From Clostridia bacterium (GTDB lineage: Bacteria > Bacillota > Clostridia > Oscillospirales > CAG-272): DNA of 20,287 bases. The stretch is from the NCBI GenBank assembly GCA_017408535.1, contig JAFQUL010000031.1, forward strand, positions 1 through 20,287, in the 5' to 3' direction. Of the stretch, positions 1 through 6,785 are shown piece by piece. The notes below the pieces were generated by a model, which saw only the letters and a program-made list of their open reading frames with translations, ran no database searches and was not told the DNA's origin. Position numbers and translations under genes: made by a program. The first letter of the stretch is position 1; every line of letters begins with the position of its first letter.

Positions 1-9
1 GTATCTCTG

Positions 10-270
10 TTATTCTCTGTTATTTTTAATGGTTCGTTTTTCCTCTTCAAGCTTGTCTATCCTATCGTTCAGCCGCGCTATCTTGCCCTTAAATCCGAGG
101 TACATCTCAAGCATAAGAAAAGCGATCACACCCAAAACAAGCGCAGTTAAAAAGAAAGTGGTAAGTGCAAGAGACTCGGATATGTCATTCATCAGATTCA
201 CATATCCGCTGATATAGAGAGCCAAAAAGGCTATGGCATAGCAAAGAATGAACCGTAATATCTTATACAT
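10..270 (-). CDS. Small two-helix membrane protein with a cytoplasmic coiled coil, function unknown
   Basis: I do not recognise this 86-residue protein. Residues about 5-25 and 38-58 are two hydrophobic stretches long enough to cross the membrane, joined by a short polar loop (NLMNDISES). Residues about 60-86 are highly charged (Lys/Arg/Asp/Glu) with a heptad-like pattern (ARLNDRIDKLEEEK) and probably form a short coiled coil or amphipathic helix. By the positive-inside rule the charged tail should be cytoplasmic, giving a hairpin topology. The start ATG has only a weak SD (AAAGGT), suggesting low or coupled translation. It lies 21 nt after the GH43-CBM6 gene and is probably the last gene seen of that operon. 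It could be a membrane anchor or small regulator; no function is assigned. Confidence 0.6.
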   Translation of the reverse strand: MYKILRFILCYAIAFLALYISGYVNLMNDISESLALTTFFLTALVLGVIAFLMLEMYLGFKGKIARLNDRIDKLEEEKRTIKNNRE

Positions 271-291
271 TTTATAAGTACCTTTGGAATT

Positions 292-1530
292 TTATTTTTT
301 AAAGGAAATACTGTCAAGAGAAGCAACTCCCTCTCCGAAAAATTTGAGCGTGACCTCATGCGTACCGGTAATCGGCGAAATATCAGCTGATAATCCGGTA
401 TACTCAGCGGTTGGTCCGGCAGAAATGCATCCTTCATACCATCCGTCGATATACAGTTCTGTCCGCATGCCGCCGCAGGTTTTGAGTACCGCTGAGAAGA
501 CCCTTTCACCGTTAAACTCAACATAGCGGTAGGTGGCTGTATCCCCAGACTCAATACCCACGAGGGAAAAACCGTACTCTGAGCATCTGTCACCCGCTAT
601 CCTTATCTTTCCGCTCATTTCTGCGGCGCGGCAGGCAGCCATCGGCTCATGAGCGGGAACCACACCGCCGCAGGAGGTGGTCATTTTAACCTCCTTGATG
701 CTCCCGTCCGTCAGAAACTCAATAGGCTCTATACACACGTGACGGGAATAGATGGAGCCGTGGGTAGATCTGTGGTAAAAAACATACCACTGCCCCTTAT
801 AACACTGGATCGAACCGTGATTGTTCCATGTTTCGGGATCGCAGGAAAAGTTATCAACGATAACGCCCTTGTACTCAAAGCCGCTCATAGGGTTGTCCGA
901 TACTGCGTAGCCGATAGAAGTGGCTCTGCCGTTGTGTCTGTGAGTATCGGTATATACAAAATAGTATTTTCCGCCTATCTTTTTGACAGACGCACCCTCA
1001 TGAAATCCGTGTTCTGCCACGTTCAAGGGTTGTGTAATCGTATCGGGGTCAATCTCTGTCATATTTTCCCTGAGCTTTGCGACCCTAACACCGTCAAACT
1101 GTCCCCAGTATATATAGGCCTGTCCGTCGTCGTCAATGAACACTGCGGGGTCTATCATTGTAAGATGCTCCATATATCCTACGTCTGTAAATGGACCCGT
1201 AGGGGTGTCTGACACCGCAACACCGCAACGGCCGTCGGGAACGCAGTAATACAGATAATATTTACCGTTTCTGTATGCGCAGTCGGGAGCGTAAAGGGCG
1301 GTATTTCCCTTTGCCCACACTGCATCGCTAAGCTTAAAGGAAACTCCGTGATCGGTCCAGTTCACCATGTCGTCAGAGGAATAGACATGATATTCATCAC
1401 TGCAGTAATCCATTCTGCCCTTAACATCCATTGAACCGTAAAGATATATACGGCCGTCCTCCCACACATGGGCCTCAACGTCGGGAATAAATATGTCAAG
1501 TGGCAATATGGGATTGACAGGGTGCCCCAT
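292..1530 (-). CDS. Glycoside hydrolase family 43 protein with C-terminal CBM6-like domain
   Basis: The 412-residue protein has the five-bladed GH43 propeller at about 10-285. The expected catalytic residues are visible: Asp17 as base (IPDVEAH), Asp127 as pKa modulator (MIDPAVFIDDDG) and Glu178 as acid (HEGASV), with the usual propeller histidine at 253 (FYHRSTH). Residues about 290-412 form a beta-sandwich-like tail resembling CBM6 (GDTATYRYVEF ... TGTHEVTLKFFG), a carbohydrate-binding module often joined to GH43. GH43 enzymes remove arabinose or xylose from hemicellulose and arabinan; which one applies here cannot be read from the sequence. There is no signal peptide, so it probably acts in the cytoplasm on imported oligosaccharides. 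An AAGGAG SD precedes the ATG. It follows a second GH43 gene by 42 nt in the same operon. Confidence 0.88.
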   Translation of the reverse strand: MGHPVNPILPLDIFIPDVEAHVWEDGRIYLYGSMDVKGRMDYCSDEYHVYSSDDMVNWTDHGVSFKLSDAVWAKGNTALYAPDCAYRNGKYYLYYCVPDGRCGVAVSDTPTGPFTDVGYMEHLTMIDPAVFIDDDGQAYIYWGQFDGVRVAKLRENMTEIDPDTITQPLNVAEHGFHEGASVKKIGGKYYFVYTDTHRHNGRATSIGYAVSDNPMSGFEYKGVIVDNFSCDPETWNNHGSIQCYKGQWYVFYHRSTHGSIYSRHVCIEPIEFLTDGSIKEVKMTTSCGGVVPAHEPMAACRAAEMSGKIRIAGDRCSEYGFSLVGIESGDTATYRYVEFNGERVFSAVLKTCGGMRTELYIDGWYEGCISAGPTAEYTGLSADISPITGTHEVTLKFFGEGVASLDSISFKK

Positions 1531-1572
1531 AGTCTTTCTCCTTACTATTCTAAAATTACAGATTAAATAAAC

Positions 1573-2451
1573 TTACTCTAATGTAAGCTTACCGTCCCTT
1601 TCACAAATAGGATATATAACCGGTCTTTCGAGAGTGATAATGTTAGGGGAATGCATAGCAAAAAACAATTTTCCGCCAATGTCCTTAAATAGCATACCGT
1701 GGCCTCCATCCTCTCCGAAAAGGAACTCGGGCAGAACCGTCCAGTTTCCGTCAATATCGCCGTTGTCACTCTTTGACACCAGCTCGATATATCCGTTTAC
1801 CGAAAAGCTTGACCATATTGACAGAAGGTCACCGTTCTCACACCTGTAGAGAAAAGGGCCGTCGGTAACGAAAGATTCGCGGTCATCTGAAATACTCACT
1901 ATATCCGGGTGTGCCTTTGCCGTCCAAAGCAGTCTCGGCTCGCTGACCCTACGGGACAAATCAGGAGACAGCTCCGCCTCACATACCGTACCGATATCTA
2001 TCTGCACCCACTCATGGCAGAATACTATATGGGGTTTGCCCCTGCGGTCAATATAAAAGGTACCGTCAAGACATTCCCAATCCTCGGGAGTTGCCGGCTT
2101 GTCCGATACCGGGACAAACATTCCGTCCGGAGTATCAGAGACAAGAATATGCGTTCCTCTGTGCTTGTCCTCGGCTCTGAATGAGGCAAACATATAATAC
2201 CTTCCGTGGTAAAAATGCACCTCGGGCGCCCAAAAATCGGTAGTCCCCCAGAAATTATCGTTTACCTCAAAAACACATTTGGGATCAGACCAGTTTTCCA
2301 TATCACGGCTGGTATACACGTCAAAGCCTCTCTGCTCTCCCCAACCGTGGGGGTACTCATTGGTTATCTTTACACGTGTACCGTACATGTAGTAAACACC
2401 GTCGTGGGTAAGAATATACGGATCTCTTATATTTATCTCGCTCAGCTTCAT
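1573..2451 (-). CDS. Glycoside hydrolase family 43 protein, single domain
   Basis: This 292-residue protein is a GH43 catalytic domain alone. Asp10 (NIRDPYI) is the expected base, Asp129 (CLDGTFYID) the expected pKa modulator, and residues 74-78 carry the WAPEV signature of the family. At the usual acid position, where most GH43 proteins have EGP, it has Asp197 in VTDGPF; I recall TDGP as normal for a subset of clostridial and Bacteroides GH43 proteins, so this is more likely a subfamily trait than a defect. The lack of a signal peptide implies intracellular action, likely on arabinose- or xylose-containing oligosaccharides. Translation starts at the ATG behind an AGGAAG SD. It sits 23 nt after the M42 peptidase gene and 42 nt before the larger GH43 gene, so the pair probably work on the same imported material. 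Confidence 0.85.
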   Translation of the reverse strand: MKLSEINIRDPYILTHDGVYYMYGTRVKITNEYPHGWGEQRGFDVYTSRDMENWSDPKCVFEVNDNFWGTTDFWAPEVHFYHGRYYMFASFRAEDKHRGTHILVSDTPDGMFVPVSDKPATPEDWECLDGTFYIDRRGKPHIVFCHEWVQIDIGTVCEAELSPDLSRRVSEPRLLWTAKAHPDIVSISDDRESFVTDGPFLYRCENGDLLSIWSSFSVNGYIELVSKSDNGDIDGNWTVLPEFLFGEDGGHGMLFKDIGGKLFFAMHSPNIITLERPVIYPICERDGKLTLE

Positions 2452-2474
2452 ATTCGCTATCTTCCTGGCATTTA

Positions 2475-3518
2475 CTATATTACCCCAACGTAACCCCTGA
2501 GCACCTTAAGCGTGTTGGTCACGCCGTCTTTATGGCTTCTCTCATATCCGTGGCTGGCATAAACTCCTGCACCGATAAGTCCGTGGCTGATATCGTATCC
2601 TGCTCTGAGGGTAGACTCAACGTCTGAACCGTAAAAGGGATATACGTCTACCGCATAGTCCGCTCCCTCGCGCTTGGCAGCCTCGATAAGACCACCCACC
2701 ACCTTGTAGCTGTATGGACCGCCGGAATCCTTGGCACAGATAGACACCTGTCTCTCAGTACAGGAAACGCCCTCGCCAACACAGCCCATATCAACGCTGA
2801 TAGCCTCGGTAACTCCTGCGGGCACGGGACCTGAGCCGCCGTGTCCAACCTCCTCGTAAACGGTAATATGCGCGTAAAGCGGTCTGGTAGGTGTCTTTCT
2901 TTCATCTGCAAGATACTTGGCAAAGCCGAGAAGTATTCCCACAGACAGCTTATCGTCAAGAAATCTGCTCTTTATGTATCCGGATGAGGTCACTCTCGCT
3001 CTTGGGTCAAAGGCGACGATATCGCCAACCTCAATACCCAACTCTTTAACTCCATCCTTGTCTGAAACGTCCTCATCTATCACTACCTCGGTAGTGTCAA
3101 AGCTTCTCTTGGTGTCCCCATAGCTTCCGTTTACGTGAACTGATGCGTTGCACAGCTGAAGAGTACCGTCGTATACGTTCCCGTCACGGGTATATATTTT
3201 TACATTCTCGGCCTCTCCGTTTTCCGCCCTCATTCCGCCGAGAGGAGCAATTTTCAGACGGCCATTCGCCTTTATCTCGGAAACCATTCCGCCGAGGGTA
3301 TCGGTATGAGCCTCAAGAAGCAGACCGTTATCAAGCTCCTCGCCGTCTCCACCGAGAAAAACCATAACGCCGCCCTTGCCGGTAAACTCAGCCAGATAAC
3401 CAAGAGAGGTAAACTCTTCCTTTACCCAACTTGCCGCCCCCTCCGTATAACCTGTGGGACTGTCTATCGAAAGAAGCTCAAGCGTTTTTTCCACAGCAAA
3501 ATCAGTATATCTCTCCAT
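2475..3518 (-). CDS. M42 family metallopeptidase (FrvX/PepA-like aminopeptidase)
   Basis: The 347-residue protein matches the M42 (tetrahedral aminopeptidase) family, which uses two metal ions to remove N-terminal residues from short peptides and forms large oligomers in the cytoplasm. Visible metal-site and catalytic residues are His71 (EAHTDT), Asp188/189 (RFLDDKLSVG), the Glu222-Glu223 pair (YEEVGHGG), Asp243 (SVDMG) and His328 (ERSH). The segment at about 85-175 is the inserted small beta domain typical of the family. An AGGAGG SD precedes the ATG and a strong promoter lies about 55-85 bases upstream. Older annotations call such proteins cellulase/endoglucanase (CelM); despite the GH43 neighbours, the motifs are those of a peptidase. 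It leads the operon with the two GH43 genes. Confidence 0.9.
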   Translation of the reverse strand: MERYTDFAVEKTLELLSIDSPTGYTEGAASWVKEEFTSLGYLAEFTGKGGVMVFLGGDGEELDNGLLLEAHTDTLGGMVSEIKANGRLKIAPLGGMRAENGEAENVKIYTRDGNVYDGTLQLCNASVHVNGSYGDTKRSFDTTEVVIDEDVSDKDGVKELGIEVGDIVAFDPRARVTSSGYIKSRFLDDKLSVGILLGFAKYLADERKTPTRPLYAHITVYEEVGHGGSGPVPAGVTEAISVDMGCVGEGVSCTERQVSICAKDSGGPYSYKVVGGLIEAAKREGADYAVDVYPFYGSDVESTLRAGYDISHGLIGAGVYASHGYERSHKDGVTNTLKVLRGYVGVI

Positions 3519-3573
3519 TAATACGAAACCTCCTCGGAAAGCGGCAGGCTCTCCTGCATTTTTCTTCGGATTC

Positions 3574-3602
3574 AGTATATCACATTATATTTTTTGAGTC
3601 AA
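3574..3602 (-). promoter_or_regulatory. Sigma-A promoter for the M42-GH43-GH43 operon
   Basis: Read on the minus strand there is TTGACT, a 17-base spacer and TATACT, with TG one base before the -10 (extended -10). It faces the M42 gene and is back to back with the promoter of the hydrogenase-like operon. Confidence 0.8.
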
Positions 3603-3655
3603 GACAGTGGCGGCAGTTAAAGGGACTTCATCGTGAAGATCAACCAAAATTCTTC

Positions 3656-3684
3656 TTGATTAATGAGGATAACTGTGATACAAT
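3656..3684 (+). promoter_or_regulatory. Sigma-A promoter for the DRTGG/hydrogenase-like operon
   Basis: TTGATT, a 17-base spacer and TACAAT, with TG one base before the -10. Transcription would start near 3691, about 38 bases before the GTG start of the DRTGG gene. The 210-base gap between the divergent genes holds both promoters and a short hairpin (CTTCA/TGAAG near 3626-3638); nothing else is evident in it. Confidence 0.75.
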
Positions 3685-3728
3685 GAAAATAAGTACAAAA
3701 TCTCTATATTAAAAGGAGTTTTCCGAAG

Positions 3729-4079
3729 GTGAAGATCAAAGAGATAATCGATCTGCTTGATGCAGAGGTATATGCAGGCGAGGAGCTGATTGACAGTGAG
3801 GTACATTCCGCCTGCGGAAGTGATATGATGAGTGACGTGCTGGCATACGTTAAGGACCAAGCTGTCCTGCTTACAGGTCTGCTTAATACCCAGGTGGTAC
3901 GTACCGCCGAAATGATGGATATGCATTGCATAGTTTTCGTCCGCGGTAAGGTACCTACCGAAGAGATACGCGCCCTGGCTGCGTCCAGCGGCATTGCCCT
4001 TCTTTCCACCAAGGAAAGAATGTACGTGGCCTGCGGAAGGCTGTACGCCGCGGGTCTGCGCGGAGGAGACACACTTTGA
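3729..4079 (+). CDS. DRTGG domain protein, probable regulatory partner of the hydrogenase-like sensor
   Basis: The 116-residue protein is a single DRTGG-type domain, a small alpha/beta fold also found in CBS-domain and phosphotransacetylase-associated proteins and thought to bind a ligand or mediate protein contacts. The opening (KIKEIIDLLDAEVYAGEELID) and the core (GSDMMSDVLAYVKDQAVLLTG) match how this family looks next to clostridial hydrogenase genes. The start is GTG, chosen because AAAAGGAG lies 11 bases upstream and the protein begins at the usual family position. Its TGA overlaps the TTG start of the next gene, implying translational coupling with the RsbW-like ATPase. The exact biochemical role of the family is not known to me; involvement in redox signalling is inferred from the neighbours. 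Confidence 0.75.
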   Translation: MKIKEIIDLLDAEVYAGEELIDSEVHSACGSDMMSDVLAYVKDQAVLLTGLLNTQVVRTAEMMDMHCIVFVRGKVPTEEIRALAASSGIALLSTKERMYVACGRLYAAGLRGGDTL

Positions 4080-4537
4080 ACAATATGCCCGATGCTCCCG
4101 AGAAAAACGGTGAGTGCATTGAACTGAAATATCTCGTAAACGGCGATAACTTCACCTCCGCAGGTGAGGCGTCGGTTGACGTAAAGAGAGCTCTCCGTGA
4201 GCTTGGCTTTGATGCTACCGTTATCCGCCGTGTGGCGATAGCCATGTACGAGGGAGAGATCAATATGGTGATCCACGCCGAGGGCGGCGATGCTACCGTA
4301 AACGTCTATCCCGACAAAATAGAGATCATCCTGTCTGACAAAGGACCCGGCATTGCCGACATTGATCTGGCTATGCAGGAGGGCTATTCCACCGCTCCCG
4401 ACAATATCCGTGCCCTGGGATTCGGAGCAGGTATGGGTCTTCCCAATATGAAAAGATATTCCGATGAGTTTAATATCGACTCTGTAATAGGAGAAGGCAC
4501 CACGGTGCGAATGGTAATATATACCGACAAGGATTGA
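4076..4537 (+). CDS. RsbW-like anti-sigma-factor/serine kinase-type ATPase (HATPase fold)
   Basis: The 153-residue protein has a compact GHKL ATP-binding domain: N box with Glu60 and Asn63 (YEGEINMVIHAEG), G1 box at 88-93 (DKGPGI) and glycine-rich lid at 115-124 (GFGAGMGLPN). There is no phospho-accepting His or sensor domain, so it resembles RsbW/SpoIIAB anti-sigma kinases rather than two-component kinases. I place the start at TTG 4076 because GGAGGAG ends 7 bases before it; an in-frame ATG three codons later would sit 16 bases from the SD. The TTG overlaps the upstream stop. Such proteins accompany DRTGG and hydrogenase-like proteins in Clostridia. The target, whether a sigma factor or an anti-sigma antagonist, is not in the window. 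Confidence 0.8.
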   Translation: MNNMPDAPEKNGECIELKYLVNGDNFTSAGEASVDVKRALRELGFDATVIRRVAIAMYEGEINMVIHAEGGDATVNVYPDKIEIILSDKGPGIADIDLAMQEGYSTAPDNIRALGFGAGMGLPNMKRYSDEFNIDSVIGEGTTVRMVIYTDKD

Positions 4538-4566
4538 TCACCACATCATTATCCCGGAGGTAAGTT

Positions 4567-5889
4567 ATGCCTAAGTTTCTTCATTCGGTAAAGCTGGAGC
4601 AGGACAAGTGCCTCGGCTGTACCAACTGTATAAAAAGATGCCCCACCGAGGCTATAAGAGTCCGTGACGGTAAGGCCACCATCATAAGCGAACGCTGTAT
4701 AGACTGCGGTGAATGCATAAGGATCTGCCCTCATAAGGCAAAGAGGGCACTTTATGATACCTTTGAGTCTATTTACGACTTCAAATATAAGATCGCACTT
4801 CCCGCCCCTGCGCTGTTCGGGCAGTTCGATAACCTTGACGATATAGATCTGGTGCTCACAGGTCTTATCGAGATAGGCTTTGACGCTGTATTTGAGGTTT
4901 CCCGTGCAGCAGAAATAATCAGTGAGGTCACAAGACGTTTCTTTGCAGAACGTCATAAGGAGGGCCGCCGCCCGGGTGAGCATCCGATAATCAGCACCGC
5001 CTGCCCTGCGGTAGTACGACTTATAGCGGTGCGTTTCCCTTATCTCTCCGACTATCTGCTCCCAATACTTGCGCCGGTTGAGTTGGCGGCAAGGATCGCC
5101 CGTGCCGATGCAAAGAAGAAGCATCCCGATCTCAGCGATGAGGATATCGGAGTATTCTTCATAACCCCGTGTCCCGCAAAGGTAAGCTATATTCGTGAGC
5201 CTATCGGAGTGGATCATACTGCTATCACCGGTGCGCTCCCCATAACGGACATATATCTGAGGCTCATATCCGCTATGCCACACATAAAGAAGTCTCTGCC
5301 CCTTTCCCGCTCCGGTGTTATCGGCATCAGCTGGGCAACCACAGGCGGCGAGGCAGCGGCACTTCTTGACGAGAAATACCTTGCGGCGGACGGAATTGAA
5401 AACGTTATCAGAGTGCTTGACGAAATAGAAAATGAGAATTTCTCAGGACTCGATTTCATTGAGCTCAACGCCTGCTCCGGCGGTTGCGTCGGCGGTGCTC
5501 TTACTATGGAAAATCCCTACATAGCCAAGGCAAGACTTCAGCAGCTGAGAAAGTTCCTGCCCTTCTCCCAGAATACGGTAGAAACGGACGGCGAAGGCGA
5601 GAACCACATCGAATGGTCACAGCAGATCGAGGAGAACCGTGCAATGCGATTCTCAGACGACAAAAAGACCGCTATCGAGATGCGTGTAAAGATGAACAGG
5701 ATCGCAAAATCCCTGCCCGGTCTTGACTGCGGCTCCTGCGGTGCACCCAGCTGCCGTGCGCTGGCAGAGGATATCGTCAGAGGCGAGGCATACGAGAGCG
5801 ACTGTATCTTCCGCATGAAGGAAAAGATCCAGGAGATCTTCAGAAGCATAGCCGATATAGAGCATATAAATATTGATAAACTGCAATAA
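4567..5889 (+). CDS. [FeFe]-hydrogenase-like iron-sulfur protein, probable redox/H2 sensor
   Basis: The 440-residue protein starts with a two-cluster ferredoxin domain (Cys15/18/21/25 and 44/47/50/54), continues as a [FeFe]-hydrogenase large-subunit domain (about 75-330), and ends with a further four-cysteine 4Fe-4S domain (Cys388/391/396/413). All four H-cluster ligand positions are kept: Cys146 (STACPAVV), Cys202 (TPCPAK), Cys303 and Cys307 (NACSGGC). The proton-relay cysteine of catalytic hydrogenases (first Cys of TSCCP) is Ala145, and the usual Met and Glu of loop 2 are Thr and Tyr. This is what putative sensory hydrogenases look like, so I call it a sensor rather than an H2-evolving enzyme. 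No PAS or phosphatase output domain follows. A CGGAGG SD precedes the ATG. It follows the RsbW-like gene by 29 bases. Confidence 0.85.
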   Translation: MPKFLHSVKLEQDKCLGCTNCIKRCPTEAIRVRDGKATIISERCIDCGECIRICPHKAKRALYDTFESIYDFKYKIALPAPALFGQFDNLDDIDLVLTGLIEIGFDAVFEVSRAAEIISEVTRRFFAERHKEGRRPGEHPIISTACPAVVRLIAVRFPYLSDYLLPILAPVELAARIARADAKKKHPDLSDEDIGVFFITPCPAKVSYIREPIGVDHTAITGALPITDIYLRLISAMPHIKKSLPLSRSGVIGISWATTGGEAAALLDEKYLAADGIENVIRVLDEIENENFSGLDFIELNACSGGCVGGALTMENPYIAKARLQQLRKFLPFSQNTVETDGEGENHIEWSQQIEENRAMRFSDDKKTAIEMRVKMNRIAKSLPGLDCGSCGAPSCRALAEDIVRGEAYESDCIFRMKEKIQEIFRSIADIEHINIDKLQ

Positions 5890-5908
5890 AATAAACATAG
5901 GAGTAAAA

Positions 5909-6772
5909 ATGATACAACTTTGCGCTTTCGCCGATGAGGCGGCTACAGAACTCAGCGGTCAGATAACCGCTTTAAAAGAAAACGGAATAGGTCTGATCGA
6001 GATCAGAGGCATTGACGATAAAAACGTCTCTGAGTTCACAGAGGAAGAGGCAAAAAAATACGCACAAGCCTTTGCCGATGCCGGTATCTCAGTCTGGTCT
6101 ATCGGATCTCCTCTTGGTAAAATTTCAATTGATGAGGATCTTGAGGAGCATTTTGAGCTGACAAGACACGTGTGCCGTCTGGCTAAGATTTTTGGCACCG
6201 ACAAGATCCGTATGTTCAGCTTCAAAAAAGCCTATGAGAGAGAAGACGAGGTTTTTAGAGCTCTCAGACGTATGGTGGAAATTGCCCGCGAGGAGGGAGT
6301 TCAGCTATACCACGAAAATGAGTGCGGAATTTTCGGAGACGTTCCCTCCAGAGTTCTGAAAATAATGGAAAATGTAGAAGGACTTAAATACGTATACGAT
6401 CCCGCTAATTTCCTCAGAGAGTATCTTTCTGCGGAGGAGACCATAGAACAGCTCTATGATACCACCGATTATTTTCATATCAAGGACGTTATACGGGATA
6501 CCGGCGAGCACGTTCCCGCCGGATACGGTGACGGAATGATATCGCGGCTTCTTGAATTGGTGCCTGCCGAAAAGACTGTGGTATTTACCGCTGAGCCCCA
6601 TCTTAAGGTGGTCGCTCCCGATGATACAGAGGAGATTGAAAAGCTCAGAGAAAAGGGACAAAAATATTATACCGACCCGAGAGAAGCCTTTGACGTTGCT
6701 ATAAATGCGATGAAAAAACAGCTCACCCTGGCCGGATACATGGAAAAAGACGGAATATATTACAAAAAATAA
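5909..6772 (+). CDS. Sugar phosphate isomerase/epimerase family protein (AP endonuclease 2-like TIM barrel)
   Basis: The 287-residue protein has the xylose-isomerase-like TIM barrel of the IolE/IolI/tagatose-epimerase group. Likely divalent-metal ligands and catalytic residues are Glu136 (HENE), Asp164 (DPANF), His190 (HIKD) and Glu229 (AEPH), spaced as in the family. Such enzymes isomerise or epimerise sugars, inositols or their keto derivatives; the substrate cannot be told. I start at ATG 5909 because ATAGGAG lies just upstream; an earlier in-frame ATG (5873) falls inside the hydrogenase-like gene. It begins 19 bases after that gene with no terminator or promoter between, so it shares the transcript. 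The downstream Gfo/Idh/MocA gene is a common partner in two-step sugar or inositol oxidation pathways. Confidence 0.85.
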   Translation: MIQLCAFADEAATELSGQITALKENGIGLIEIRGIDDKNVSEFTEEEAKKYAQAFADAGISVWSIGSPLGKISIDEDLEEHFELTRHVCRLAKIFGTDKIRMFSFKKAYEREDEVFRALRRMVEIAREEGVQLYHENECGIFGDVPSRVLKIMENVEGLKYVYDPANFLREYLSAEETIEQLYDTTDYFHIKDVIRDTGEHVPAGYGDGMISRLLELVPAEKTVVFTAEPHLKVVAPDDTEEIEKLREKGQKYYTDPREAFDVAINAMKKQLTLAGYMEKDGIYYKK

Positions 6773-6785
6773 AAGGAGAATAACA

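Noticed and set aside
2475..3518. Calling the M42 protein a cellulase/endoglucanase because it neighbours GH43 genes
   Set aside because: The metal-ligand pattern (AHTDT, LDDK, EEVGHGG, SVDMG, RSH) is that of M42 aminopeptidases; the cellulase name is an old misannotation of the family.
4549..5283. 244-residue open frame antisense to the hydrogenase-like gene
   Set aside because: It overlaps the ferredoxin and H-cluster region of a motif-rich gene and has no recognisable domain or start signal.
5873..5908. Longer start (12 extra residues) for the isomerase/epimerase gene
   Set aside because: It would begin inside the hydrogenase-like gene without an SD; ATG 5909 has ATAGGAG just upstream.
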